Shown in pieces: positions 53,195 through 62,390 of a stretch of 64,000 nucleotides of DNA. The translations under genes and the position numbers were made by a program. A model generated the notes under the pieces. The model was not told where the DNA came from. It saw only the letters and a program-made list of their open reading frames with translations, and searched no databases. Numbering within the stretch: position 1 is the first letter of the stretch; every line of letters begins with the position of its first letter. The stretch covers positions 1,674,001-1,738,000 of the forward strand of contig NZ_BTTW01000001.1 of NCBI RefSeq assembly GCF_036245865.1, read 5' to 3'. This stretch comes from Corallococcus caeni. Lineage in GTDB: Bacteria > Myxococcota > Myxococcia > Myxococcales > Myxococcaceae.

Positions 53195-54670
53195 ATGGGC
53201 CAGGCCAGCCGCAAGGACAAGGACACGCAGAAGCAGGAAGGGTCGCCCCCGGCGGCCACCGTCCCGTCTTCCCCCGACGCCTCCCAGCCCGCCGTGCCTC
53301 ATGAAGCGTGGCGCAAGCCCGCCGGCATGGGCCGCAAGGGCTGGGCCGTCCTCGCCGGCGCCGTCGCCTTCATCCAGCTCCCGCTCATCCACTACGCGCT
53401 GTTCCGCGGCCAGGCGGACGTCACCGCGACGGTGCCCTACCAGCAGGCCTTCAACGACCCGGGCGTCGTCGCCCGCGACTTCTTCTCCACCGGCGCCTAC
53501 TGGCGGGTGACGAACGGGGAGCTTTTGGGCCCCGCGCCCAAGAACAACCCCCTGTGGCTCCAGGCCGCGCTGCCGGACGACGTGGCGGTGGAGTTCGACG
53601 TGCGCCCGGAGTACCCCGAGGGCGACATCCGCGTGGAGCTGTTCGGCAACGGGCGCGACCCGGCCTCCGGCTACGTGCTGGTGCAGGGCGGGTGGAACAA
53701 CAGCCTGTCCGTCATCGCCCGGCGCGACATCAACGCCCCCTCGCTGGAAGTGCTCCAGCGCAGGGCCGCGCGCATCGCGGAGAAGGGCGGCGGCCAGGGC
53801 GCGGACCTCGTCGCCACCGGCGTCTTCAAGAAGGACACGGCGGTGCGCGTGGAGTCCCGCGTGGGCGCCCCCATCCAGTCCGGCCGCACGTACCACTGGC
53901 GCGTCGAGCGGCGCGGCAACGTGCTCAAGTGGGCCATCGACGGGCAGCTCGTGGCGGAGCTGGACGACCCGTTCCCCTTCAAGGGCAAGGGCCACGACCG
54001 GCTGGGGCTGTCCGGCTGGGAGTCCCAGCTCTTCTTCGACAACCTGCGTGTCGGCACGCCGGACTCCATGCCCGCCACCATGGCGGTGAAAGAGGAGCCC
54101 ACCCTGCCCCCCGGCCCCTCCGAGGACGACTTCAACCGCGACACGCTGGGTGACGCGTGGAACGTCACCAACCCCTCCGCCGTGAAGCTGGAGGACGGGG
54201 CGCTCGTGGTGCAGAACGTGGGCAACCGCCCGGTGTGGCTGAAGAAGCCCCTCCCGGAGAACGCCGTCATCGAGTTCGACGCCTGGGGTGACAGCCCGGA
54301 CGGCGACATGAAGGTGGAGGCGTGGGGCGACGGCCGCTCCTTCTACGCGGGTGACCCGCGCCTGCAGTACACCGCCACCGGCTACGTCTTCATCTTCGGC
54401 GGCTGGCGCAACACCCAGTCCATCATCGCGCGCCAGCACGAGCACACCCACGACCGCGCCGTGCGCGACGGCGCCGCGGTGGTGCCCGGCCAGCGCTACC
54501 ACTTCAAGATCACCCGGCGGGACGGACTCCTGTCGTGGGAAGTGGACGGCAAGCCCTTCCTCACCCTCCAGGACGCGTCCCCCCTCTACGGCCCCCGGAA
54601 CCGGCACTTCGGCTTCTCCGGATGGCAGACGCGCGTCCACTTCGACAACCTCAAGATCCAGCCGCTGTAG
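53195..54670 (+). CDS. Membrane-anchored protein with two tandem beta-sandwich domains
   Basis: A 491-residue protein. A basic, Pro/Ser-rich N-terminus leads into one membrane helix (KGWAVLAGAVAFIQLPLIHY). Two similar domains follow (about 105-295 and 310-491), each with VEFDVRPEYPEGDIRVE/IEFDAWGDSPDGDMKVE, a GYVxxxGGWxNxxSxIAR block, an xYHxxxxRR block and a final LFFDNL/VHFDNL. This resembles concanavalin-like/DUF1961-type carbohydrate-binding sandwiches, but I cannot name the family. The duplication is clear from the shared blocks. No catalytic motif is seen. It may bind a cell-surface polysaccharide. Confidence 0.72.
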   Translation: MGQASRKDKDTQKQEGSPPAATVPSSPDASQPAVPHEAWRKPAGMGRKGWAVLAGAVAFIQLPLIHYALFRGQADVTATVPYQQAFNDPGVVARDFFSTGAYWRVTNGELLGPAPKNNPLWLQAALPDDVAVEFDVRPEYPEGDIRVELFGNGRDPASGYVLVQGGWNNSLSVIARRDINAPSLEVLQRRAARIAEKGGGQGADLVATGVFKKDTAVRVESRVGAPIQSGRTYHWRVERRGNVLKWAIDGQLVAELDDPFPFKGKGHDRLGLSGWESQLFFDNLRVGTPDSMPATMAVKEEPTLPPGPSEDDFNRDTLGDAWNVTNPSAVKLEDGALVVQNVGNRPVWLKKPLPENAVIEFDAWGDSPDGDMKVEAWGDGRSFYAGDPRLQYTATGYVFIFGGWRNTQSIIARQHEHTHDRAVRDGAAVVPGQRYHFKITRRDGLLSWEVDGKPFLTLQDASPLYGPRNRHFGFSGWQTRVHFDNLKIQPL

Positions 54671-54699
54671 CCTTCCCCCGGGCGGCGGAGGAAACACCC

Positions 54700-56265
54700 G
54701 TGCGCAGAGTCGGAATCTTCGGCTGGGGCGTGGTCGCCCCGCGTTCCCCCAACATCGAGGCCTTCGCGAAGAACCTCGAGTCGTCCGAGACCTGGCTGAC
54801 CCCCTTCAACGGCTTCGGTCCGGACAACTTCCTCGTCGGCACGCCCACGTTCAACCTGGCGGACTACAAGCCGTGGATTGACGCGCGCTTCCCCGCCAAC
54901 CGCTTCTCCCAGTTGGAGCGGAAGATGGGGCAGCCCACGCAATACGCCATCGGCGCCTTCATCCAGTCGCTCGCGCAGAACCCGGGCATTGAAAAAGAGC
55001 TCCAGGAGCTGGGCACCAAGGCCCACGTCTACGTGGGCACCGGCCTGGGGGATTTGCCCACCATCCAGAACATCTCCCTGGACCTCTACCGCGCCCAGCG
55101 CCGGTGGGACCGCTTCTGGGCCTCCCCGGAGAGGAACGGCGCCCTGCGCGAGTGGCGTGAGACGCGCGAGCCCCTGCCCGGCCTGCCCCCGGAGCCCTCC
55201 ACGATTGAAGAGGTGGAGCGCGACAGGGCGGAGGACGACTGGTGGCACTTCTGGGCCGGCCGCTCGCCGGAGCTGCGCGAGTACCTGGAGGAGCTGCGCG
55301 AGATTGAAGCCATTGGCGTGCCCGACGAGGGCGACGTGGAGTCCGCCAAGCTGGCCGTCATCAAGGAGAAGCGCACGCGCAACGGGCGCCTGCAGAAGAA
55401 GTGGAACGCGCCCGAGCCGCCGTGGAACGCCGTGTCCTCCAACGTGCTGTGGAACATCCACAACACGCCCGCGTCCCAGGTGTCCATGCTGGGCCAGATT
55501 ACGGGCATGACGTTCGCCCCGGTGGCCGCGTGCTCGTCCTTCGGCTACGGCCTGAAGCTGGCCATGAACGCCATCCGCCTGGGTGAGGCGAAGGCCGTCG
55601 TGCTGGGCATGACGGACGCGGCGCCCAACCCGCTGGTGGTGGGCGGCTTCTACAACGCGCGCGTCATCTCCGCGGACGCGGCCGTGTCCAAGCCCCTCAC
55701 CGCCCTGCGCGGCACGCACATCGCCGGCGGCGCGGTGGTGTGGGTGGTGGGCGACTACGAGCACTTCACGCAGAAGGGCTTCAAGGCGCTGGGCCTGGAG
55801 CCCGTGGCCGTGGGCGTCACCGCGGACGCGGACCACATCATCACCCCGTCCAAGGAGGGCCCCACCCTGGCCATCCGCGAGGCGCTGGGCGCCGCGGGCT
55901 GCCAGCCCCAGGACGTGGGCAGCTGGGACCTGCACGCCACCGCCACCCCGGGCGACTTCCTGGAGGTGCAGAACCTGCGCGACGTGCTGCCGGAGTCCGT
56001 GCTGATTACCGCGCGCAAGGGCACCTTCGGCCACGGCATGTCCGCGGGCGGCGGCTGGGAGCTCACGGCGCAGTACCTGGGCGCGCAAGCCGGCAAGGTG
56101 TTCCCCACGCCGCTGGCCGCGCCGGAGCTCAACAAGCAGATCGCCAAGGTGCACGGCCGCTTCGTCTTCAACCAGGAAGCGGCGGCGCCCGAGGGGTGCT
56201 CGGGCAAGCTGTCCATGGGCGTGGGCGGCATCAACGCCTGCATCATCTCCCGGCCCTGGAAGTAG
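54700..56265 (+). CDS. Beta-ketoacyl-ACP synthase-like protein with long insertion
   Basis: A 521-residue ketosynthase-fold protein. The active triad is Cys278 in VAACSSFGYGL, His412 in HATATPGD and the KGTFGH segment with Lys440 and His445. HATATPGD replaces the usual HGTGTxxGD, and about 130 extra residues lie before the active Cys (DLYRAQRRWDRFW through NAPEPPW), so this is not a plain FabF. Conserved N-terminal RRVGIFGWGVVAPRSPN fits the family. The GTG start has GGAGGA 7 bases upstream. No ACP, AT or other polyketide gene adjoins it, so the pathway is unknown. Confidence 0.82.
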   Translation: MRRVGIFGWGVVAPRSPNIEAFAKNLESSETWLTPFNGFGPDNFLVGTPTFNLADYKPWIDARFPANRFSQLERKMGQPTQYAIGAFIQSLAQNPGIEKELQELGTKAHVYVGTGLGDLPTIQNISLDLYRAQRRWDRFWASPERNGALREWRETREPLPGLPPEPSTIEEVERDRAEDDWWHFWAGRSPELREYLEELREIEAIGVPDEGDVESAKLAVIKEKRTRNGRLQKKWNAPEPPWNAVSSNVLWNIHNTPASQVSMLGQITGMTFAPVAACSSFGYGLKLAMNAIRLGEAKAVVLGMTDAAPNPLVVGGFYNARVISADAAVSKPLTALRGTHIAGGAVVWVVGDYEHFTQKGFKALGLEPVAVGVTADADHIITPSKEGPTLAIREALGAAGCQPQDVGSWDLHATATPGDFLEVQNLRDVLPESVLITARKGTFGHGMSAGGGWELTAQYLGAQAGKVFPTPLAAPELNKQIAKVHGRFVFNQEAAAPEGCSGKLSMGVGGINACIISRPWK

Positions 56266-56293
56266 CCGGGAGGCGCGAGCGTCCGCGAGCCGC

Positions 56294-56842
56294 CTACGGG
56301 TACTTCGCGGACGCCTCTGCCTCCAGGGCCGTGGCGCCCTTCGGGTTGAGCTTGCGGAAGAACTCCAGCTCCAGCTCCAGGTCGCGGTAGCTGGCCTTCT
56401 GCTCCGGCGCGAGCCCGGTGGTGCTGCGGCCCACGGCGTTCGAATCCGCCAGGCCGCCGTTGCCCTTGTCCGTGGCGTAGCCCATGGCCACCTGCTGCTG
56501 CACGCGGTCCGTGCGCAGGGCGCGCAGCACGGCGCGGCCATCCGCCAGGGTGAGCCCCTCGATGAGGTAGCGCGTGGAGGACGTGGGGCCCATGGTGCCG
56601 CCGCCGGAGTCCAGCCACTCCGTCTCCAGCACGTACTGGTTGGGCAGCTCGCGCCACGAATAGCCATGCGCGTCCATGAGGGTCTTCACCTCCGGCCACA
56701 GCTGCGCGAGCGGCTGTTCGTAGGCGACGGTGGCCGCGCGGTCGCGGATGTAGTTGTCGCGCTGGTGGCCAGCGCAACCGGTGAAGAGGACGGCGGACAG
56801 GGTGAGGGCCCACAACGGGGCCGCACGAAGCAGTTGGCGCAT
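56294..56842 (-). CDS. Hypothetical lipoprotein
   Basis: A 182-residue lipoprotein. The signal MRQLLRAAPLWALTLSAVLF is followed by lipobox TGC at Cys23. The mature part includes LWPEVKTLMDAHGYSWRELPN and ends with GATALEAEASAKYP. The pattern recalls the NlpC/BamC-like small outer-membrane lipoproteins, but there is no firm match. It converges on the ketosynthase gene 28 bases away and precedes the RpoH-like sigma factor gene on the same strand. Confidence 0.65.
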   Translation of the reverse strand: MRQLLRAAPLWALTLSAVLFTGCAGHQRDNYIRDRAATVAYEQPLAQLWPEVKTLMDAHGYSWRELPNQYVLETEWLDSGGGTMGPTSSTRYLIEGLTLADGRAVLRALRTDRVQQQVAMGYATDKGNGGLADSNAVGRSTTGLAPEQKASYRDLELELEFFRKLNPKGATALEAEASAKYP

Positions 56843-56948
56843 GGAGACGACCTCCCGGACGGGAAGCAATGGGGTGTGGAGGCCGCCCATCCTAGCGCGG
56901 CCCTCCCCCGCCCCGCGCCCCCACCCCCTGGGGGTCCACGGCCGGCTG

Positions 56949-58079
56949 TCAGCCCTTGGGCACCGCCACCATGTCGAAGTCCGGGATGCGCTCGCGCATG
57001 AACTCGCGCATCCGGTTGATGAGGGCCGCCTCAATCTGCCGGGCGCGCTCGCGGCTGACGCCGTACTTGTCGCCGATGTCCTGGAGCGTGAGCGGTTCGT
57101 CCGCGGTGAGGCGGTGCTCGAAGATGTAGCGCTCCTTGCCCTCCAGCGTCTGGGCGAAGGCGTTGAGGTTCTCCCGGAACAGGGCCTTGAGCTGCTCGCT
57201 GCCCAGGCGCTCGTCGGCGGGCACCGCGTTGGACGGCAGGTAGCGGTCCGCCCGGGTGGCGCCTGAGTCCCCGTCATTGCCCAGCGGCGCGTCGAGGGAC
57301 ATCTCGTCGTGCCCCAGCCGCTGGTCCATCTCCACCACGTCCTGCTCGGTGACGTTGAGGCGCTCCGCCAAGAGGCGCGGGCTGGCCTCGAAGCCCTGCG
57401 AGACGAGCTTCTCCTGCTCCTGGCGCAGCTTGAAGAAGAGCTTCCGCTGGGCCTCGGTGGTCCCCAGCTTCACCATCTTCCAGTTGTCCATGATGTAGCG
57501 GAGGATGTAGGCGCGGATCCACCAGGCGGCGTAGGAGCTGAGCTTCACGCCCCGGTCCGGGTCGTACTTCTTCACCGCCTGCATCAGCCCGATGTTGCCC
57601 TCCTGCACCAGGTCCAGCAGCGACAGGGGGTTGCGGTGGTACTCGTGGGCCAGTTTCACCACGAGTCTCAGGTTGGAGGCCACCAGGCGGTAGGCCGCCC
57701 GGACGTCCCCCGTGGCCTGGTACTCCTTGGCCAGCCGGTGCTCCTCCTCCCGGGTGAGCAGGGGGTGGCGCGTCACCTCGGCCATGTAGGCCTGGAGGGG
57801 GTCCCGATTGGTGATGGCGGCGCCTTCCGCCTTCACCAGGGTGGCGGGGCGCACGGGGCGGGCCGGGGTGGCCACCTCCTCGATTTCCGCCTCCGCCTCG
57901 TTCAATTCCGCCAGGTCCGGCTCCAGGGCGTCCGGGTCCTGGCTGGTTTCTTCCACCTCTTCATCCGGAGCCCCTGGGGCGGTCTCCCGGGCGGACTCCG
58001 GACGGGCGGAGGCCGCGGGACGCTTCGCGCGGGGCCGGGGGGCGGCCGGACCATTGGTTCTCTTCCTCCCATTCGCCAT
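56949..58079 (-). CDS. RNA polymerase sigma-32-type factor with acidic N-terminal extension
   Basis: A 376-residue sigma-70-family factor. Residues ~1-95 are a Pro/Ala/Glu-rich extension. Region 2 has NLRLVVKLAHEYHRNPLSLLDLVQEGNIGLMQAVKKYDP and KLSSYAAWWIRAYILRYIMDNWKMVK (about 150-210), the hallmark of RpoH-type factors. Region 4 ends DIGDKYGVSRERARQIEAALINRMREFM, a helix-turn-helix for the -35 element. Myxobacteria have several RpoH-like factors (SigB, SigC), and this is one of that group. The exact paralogue cannot be told from sequence. It diverges from the helicase gene across 68 bases. Confidence 0.88.
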   Translation of the reverse strand: MANGRKRTNGPAAPRPRAKRPAASARPESARETAPGAPDEEVEETSQDPDALEPDLAELNEAEAEIEEVATPARPVRPATLVKAEGAAITNRDPLQAYMAEVTRHPLLTREEEHRLAKEYQATGDVRAAYRLVASNLRLVVKLAHEYHRNPLSLLDLVQEGNIGLMQAVKKYDPDRGVKLSSYAAWWIRAYILRYIMDNWKMVKLGTTEAQRKLFFKLRQEQEKLVSQGFEASPRLLAERLNVTEQDVVEMDQRLGHDEMSLDAPLGNDGDSGATRADRYLPSNAVPADERLGSEQLKALFRENLNAFAQTLEGKERYIFEHRLTADEPLTLQDIGDKYGVSRERARQIEAALINRMREFMRERIPDFDMVAVPKG

Positions 58080-58147
58080 GCGCGCTCCATACCCCAAAGT
58101 GCCGCGATTGTTGCCAGAGGGTAATGCAGGGGCTATGCCCATGCCCG

Positions 58148-60574
58148 ATGAGCGACATCCAAGAGCCCACGCCGGGAGCCCCGGCGCCTGACGAAGCCAC
58201 GACGCGTCCCGGCGAGTACATCGCGGACATCAGCTTCGAAGAAATGAACCTCTCCGAGCCCCTCCGCCGCGCGCTGGCGGAGCGCGGCTACACCAGTCCC
58301 ACCCCCGTCCAGGCCAAGGCCTTCGGTCCCGCGATGGCGGGCAAGGACCTCATCGTCCGCAGCAAGACGGGCACGGGCAAGACGGCCGCCTTCGGCCTGC
58401 CCCTGCTGGAGAAGATCCCCGCGGACGAGAAGCGCGTGCGCGCCCTCATCCTCTGCCCCACGCGCGAACTGGCGCTCCAGGTGGCGGAGGAGCTCACCAC
58501 CCTGGCCAAGTACAAGGGCGTGAAGGTGGCGGCCATCTACGGCGGCGCCTCCATGAAGCAGCAGGAGGACGCGCTGGAAGAGGGCACGCCCATCATCGTG
58601 GGCACCCCGGGCCGCGTCTTCGACCACATCAACCGCGGCAACCTGAAGCTGGACGGCTGCGACCACGCCATCCTCGATGAAGCCGATGAGATGCTGAACC
58701 AGGGCTTCTACGAGGAGGTCACCCGCATCCTCGACCGTCTTCCGAAGACGCGCCAGGTGCTGCTCTTCAGCGCCACCGTCCCCACGGACATCCAGAACCT
58801 CATCGCGCGCTACACGACGAACGCGGAGACGCTGCTGCTGTCCGGCGACGTCTTCACGGTGGAGCACATCCACCACATCCGCTACGACGTGTCGGATCAG
58901 TTCCCCAAGCCGCGCAACCTCATCTACATCCTGGAGAAGGAGGAGCCCTCCAACGCCATCATCTTCTGCAACACGCGGGATGACACGGCGCTGGTGACCG
59001 CGGTGCTCAACCGCAACGGCTTCGACGCGGAATTGCTCAACGGAGACCTGCCGCAGAAGGAGCGCGAGCGGGTGATGGGCAAGGTGAAGCGCGGCGAGGT
59101 GGCCTTCATGGTCGCCACGGACATCGCGGCGCGCGGCATCGACATCTCCGGGCTGGAGTACGTCATCAACTACTCCCTGCCGGAGGACCCCGCCGTCTAC
59201 CTGCACCGCGTGGGCCGCACGGGCCGCATCGGCAACAAGGGCACGGCCATCAACCTCTTCTCCGGGCGCGAGCTGGCGACGTTCACCGTGCTGGAGAAGA
59301 AGTTCGGCATCAAGTTCGAGATGCGCGAGATGCCCGCCCCCGAAGAGGCGATGCACCTGTGGACCGAGCGCCACGTGCGCGAGCTGCGCGAGGGCATGGG
59401 CTCCAGCATCTTCGAGGGCTTCCTGCCCCTGGCCTCGCAGCTCAAGCAGCGCCCGGACGCGGACGACCTCATCGCCTTCCTCATCAAGTACTACTTCAGC
59501 CGCCTGCGCATGGAGAAGGCGCAGGCCGCCGGGGAGACGGAGAAGCGCGAGCCGGTGGAGCAGCGCAAGCCGGTGGAGCGCCGGGGCAAGGACCGCGAGC
59601 GCGAGCGTGAGCGTCCCCGCCGCGAGGAGCGGGGCGAGCGCACCGAGCGTCCCCCCCGCCGCGACGAGCACCCGGACCGCGAGCGCCGTCCGCGCCGCGA
59701 CGAGCCGCGCCGCGAGGACCGGGGCGAGCGCCGGGGTGGCGCGCCCTCCGCCGCGCTGGAGCCGGGCCCGGGTGAGACGAAGCTCTGGGTGAACCTGGGC
59801 ACCGCGGACGGCCTGGGGCCGGGCAGCATCGCCACGGCCATGGAGGACGCGGGCGCGCCGGTGGGCAAGCTGGTGCGCGCGGAGTTGCGCCCCACGTTCG
59901 CGTACGTCTTCGTCGCCGAGGACGACTCCGCGGGCTTCGAGGCCCTCAACGGCAAGCAGCACGGCGGCAAGACGCTGCGCGTGGAGAAGAGCAAGCCGCG
60001 CAGCGAGCGCGACGTCCCCAGCACCCGCCCGCCCCCGTCCCCGGACGCGGCCCCCGGCGAGGTGAAGCTCTGGGTGAACCTGGGCATGGATGACGGCATG
60101 GACGAGGCGAAGCTGCCCGCCACGCTGGAGTCCCTGGGCGCCCCGGGCGGCAAGGTCCTCAAGGCCCTCACCCGCCCCACCTACGGCTACGTCTACGTGC
60201 CGGAAGGTGACGCCCCGGGCTTCGAGGCCCTCAACGGCAAGACGCACAACGACAAGCCGCTGAAGCTGGAGCGGCACCGTCCGCGCGGCCAGCGTGAGGA
60301 GCGCCGCCCCCGCCACGAGGCCCTGCCGGATGTCCCCGGCCAGGCGCGGCTGTGGGTGGGCCTGGGCCGGCAGGAGGGCCTGGACGAGGCGGGCGTCACC
60401 GCCGCGCTGGAGGCCGCGGGCGCTCCGGCGGGCAAGGTGCTGCGCACCGACCTGCGCCCCACGTACGCGTACGTCTTCGTCGCGGAGGAGGACGTGGCGG
60501 GCTTCGAGGCCACCCACGGCAAGCCTCACGGCGAGGGCAAGACGCTGAAGGTGGAGCGCGCCAAGCGCAAGTAG
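58148..60574 (+). CDS. DEAD-box RNA helicase with three DbpA-like C-terminal repeats
   Basis: An 808-residue RNA helicase. The core has the Q motif near residue 55 (SPTPVQAKAF), Walker A SKTGTGKT (72-79), PTREL, the DEAD box at 177-180, SAT and the late HRVGRTGR. A DUF-type spacer and an Arg/Glu-rich basic region (about 455-535) follow. Three similar ~78-residue domains then occupy about 540-618, 635-712 and 728-808. Each opens with KLWVNLG or RLWVGLG and closes with GFEA(L/T)xGKxH, matching the RRM-like DbpA/CsdA C-terminal RNA-binding fold. Three copies are unusual. It probably unwinds structured RNA in ribosome assembly or cold stress. The ATG at MSDIQEP is preferred over one 24 bases upstream. 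Confidence 0.9.
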   Translation: MSDIQEPTPGAPAPDEATTRPGEYIADISFEEMNLSEPLRRALAERGYTSPTPVQAKAFGPAMAGKDLIVRSKTGTGKTAAFGLPLLEKIPADEKRVRALILCPTRELALQVAEELTTLAKYKGVKVAAIYGGASMKQQEDALEEGTPIIVGTPGRVFDHINRGNLKLDGCDHAILDEADEMLNQGFYEEVTRILDRLPKTRQVLLFSATVPTDIQNLIARYTTNAETLLLSGDVFTVEHIHHIRYDVSDQFPKPRNLIYILEKEEPSNAIIFCNTRDDTALVTAVLNRNGFDAELLNGDLPQKERERVMGKVKRGEVAFMVATDIAARGIDISGLEYVINYSLPEDPAVYLHRVGRTGRIGNKGTAINLFSGRELATFTVLEKKFGIKFEMREMPAPEEAMHLWTERHVRELREGMGSSIFEGFLPLASQLKQRPDADDLIAFLIKYYFSRLRMEKAQAAGETEKREPVEQRKPVERRGKDRERERERPRREERGERTERPPRRDEHPDRERRPRRDEPRREDRGERRGGAPSAALEPGPGETKLWVNLGTADGLGPGSIATAMEDAGAPVGKLVRAELRPTFAYVFVAEDDSAGFEALNGKQHGGKTLRVEKSKPRSERDVPSTRPPPSPDAAPGEVKLWVNLGMDDGMDEAKLPATLESLGAPGGKVLKALTRPTYGYVYVPEGDAPGFEALNGKTHNDKPLKLERHRPRGQREERRPRHEALPDVPGQARLWVGLGRQEGLDEAGVTAALEAAGAPAGKVLRTDLRPTYAYVFVAEEDVAGFEATHGKPHGEGKTLKVERAKRK

Positions 60575-60582
60575 CGCTTCGG

Positions 60583-61104
60583 CTACGGGGCGCCTTCCGG
60601 TCCGCCGGAGGGCGCCTTCTTCCTGCGGGCCCGGTGGTAGTGCGCGACGCACAACCCCCGGGCCAGCACGGGCCGGCCACACGCCGGTGAAGTACAGGCC
60701 GCGCCGACCGCCTTCACGACGAGGCCCGGAGCGCCCGGCCCACCGCTGAACATCGCCTCCGCCACGGCCAGCAGGCGGTCCACGTCTTCCCGGCCCAGCT
60801 TCCGCAGCCGCACCCACTCCACCAGCCGATGAGCCCCCGCGTCCTCCGCGTCCTCCAGCCGGAACAGCTCCCACAGCGGCAGCTCCAGCGCGGCCGCGAC
60901 CTGGAGGAGCGTGTCGTAGCTGGGGTTGCGCTCGCCGCGCTCCAGCAGCGACACGAAGCTCACGGAGATGTCACACCGGGCGGCGAAGTCCTCCTGGGTG
61001 AGGCCCCGGCGCTCGCGCAGCGTGCGGATCCGCCGCGCCAGTCCCAGCAGGGACGAACCGGCGTCGCTGTCGTCCGGGGAGTGGGGGCGCATGGACACGC
61101 GCAT
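60583..61104 (-). CDS. XRE-family regulator with C-terminal zinc-finger-like motif
   Basis: A 173-residue DNA-binding protein. Residues ~23-80 are a Cro/C1-type helix-turn-helix (LRERRGLTQEDFAARCDISVS...LLERGERNPSYDTLLQVAAAL). The C-terminus carries Cys137, Cys142, Cys152 and His155 (plus His157) in a short zinc-finger-like CxxxxC...CxxH pattern followed by a basic patch ARRKK. Such tails are seen in some phage and plasmid regulators. MRVSM is used as start; MRPHS, 12 bases later, is also possible. It diverges from the gdhA-like gene. The target is unknown. Confidence 0.82.
   Translation of the reverse strand: MRVSMRPHSPDDSDAGSSLLGLARRIRTLRERRGLTQEDFAARCDISVSFVSLLERGERNPSYDTLLQVAAALELPLWELFRLEDAEDAGAHRLVEWVRLRKLGREDVDRLLAVAEAMFSGGPGAPGLVVKAVGAACTSPACGRPVLARGLCVAHYHRARRKKAPSGGPEGAP
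60589..60622 (+). terminator. Rho-independent terminator of the helicase gene
   Basis: GGCGCCTTCCGG and CCGGAGGGCGCC pair over 12 positions (one G-U) around a TCCG loop, followed by TTCTTCCT. It lies 15 bases after the helicase stop and inside the 3' end of the convergent XRE gene. Confidence 0.8.
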
Positions 61105-61160
61105 CGTAGCGCACCCCTTCTGTTAAGGTTTTCCGTCTGTCCTCAGGAGTGAAGCCCGCC

Positions 61161-62390
61161 ATGAACGCCGTCGACGGCACCAACTACTACTTCCGCAAGG
61201 CCGCGCGGGTCATGGACGTGGGCACGCCCATCGAGACGCTCCTGGCCACGCCCCTGCGCGAGGTGAAGGTGCAGGTGTCCATCGAGATGGACTCCGGAGA
61301 GATCCGCACGTTCCTGGGCTACCGCATCCAGCACGACAACAGCCGCGGCCCCATGAAGGGCGGCCTGCGCTACCACCCGGCCCTGGACCAGGACGAGTGC
61401 GTGTCGCTCGCGTCGCTGATGACGTGGAAGACCGCCGTGGTGAACGTGCCCTACGGCGGCGCCAAGGGCGGCGTGGCGTGCGACCCCGCGCAGATGAGCC
61501 TCAAGGAAGTGGAGCGGCTCACGCGCAAGTTCGTGGACCAGATTCAGGACGTCATCGGGCCCACGCGCGACATCCCCGCGCCGGACGTCAACACCAACCC
61601 CCAGGTGATGGCCTGGGTGATGGACCAGTACTCGCGCTACCACGGGCACTCGCCCGCGGTGGTCACGGGCAAGCCCCTGGAGCTGTACGGCTCCAAGGGC
61701 CGCGAGGCCGCCACCGGGCGCGGCCTGCTCTACGTATGCCGCGAAATCCTGCGCGACCTGGGCATGCCGGTGAAGGGCACGCGCTTCGCCATCCAGGGCT
61801 TCGGCAACGTGGGCAGCCACATCGCGCAGCTCATCTGGGGCGACGGCGGCGTGGTGGTGGCCGCGTCCGACGTGCTGGGCGGCATGTACAACCCGCTGGG
61901 CCTGGACGTGCCCTCCCTCTTCGAGCACGTGAAGCGCACCGGCACCGTGACGGGCTTTTCCGGCGGCACGCCGTGCACCAACGAGGACGTGCTCGCGGCG
62001 GACTGTGAAGTGCTCATCCCCGCCGCCCTGGGCCACGTGCTCACCCGCGACAACGCCAACAGCGTGCGCGCGCGCCTGGTGGTGGAGGGCGCCAACGGCC
62101 CCACCCAGCCGGAGGCGGACGACATCCTGGAGAAGCGCGGCATCTTCGTGGTGCCGGACATCCTGGCCAGCGCGGGCGGCGTGACGGTGAGCTACCTGGA
62201 GTGGGTGCAGAACCTCCAGCACGTCTCCTGGGAGGAGGACCGCGTCAACGCGGAGCTGGAGAAGACGATGAAGGAGGCCTACGACCGGGTGGCGCAGATT
62301 GCCCGCTCCCGGAAGGTCTCCATGCGGACGGCCGCCTACATCCTGGCCATTGGCCGGGTGGGCAAGGCCACGGTGCTGCGCGGCATCTGA
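61161..62390 (+). CDS. Glu/Leu/Phe/Val dehydrogenase family protein
   Basis: A 409-residue oxidative deaminase, most like glutamate dehydrogenase. Substrate and catalytic lysines are in GPMKGGLRYHP (Lys66), SLMTWKTAVVNVPYGGAKGG (Lys90 and Lys102), with DVNTNPQVMAWVMDQYS nearby. The Rossmann domain is RFAIQGFGNVGSH. Together with the next gene, threonine ammonia-lyase, it suggests amino-acid catabolism feeding 2-oxoacids. AGGAG lies ~11 bases before the ATG; a GTG 12 bases earlier is also in frame. It could be leucine rather than glutamate dehydrogenase. Confidence 0.9.
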   Translation: MNAVDGTNYYFRKAARVMDVGTPIETLLATPLREVKVQVSIEMDSGEIRTFLGYRIQHDNSRGPMKGGLRYHPALDQDECVSLASLMTWKTAVVNVPYGGAKGGVACDPAQMSLKEVERLTRKFVDQIQDVIGPTRDIPAPDVNTNPQVMAWVMDQYSRYHGHSPAVVTGKPLELYGSKGREAATGRGLLYVCREILRDLGMPVKGTRFAIQGFGNVGSHIAQLIWGDGGVVVAASDVLGGMYNPLGLDVPSLFEHVKRTGTVTGFSGGTPCTNEDVLAADCEVLIPAALGHVLTRDNANSVRARLVVEGANGPTQPEADDILEKRGIFVVPDILASAGGVTVSYLEWVQNLQHVSWEEDRVNAELEKTMKEAYDRVAQIARSRKVSMRTAAYILAIGRVGKATVLRGI

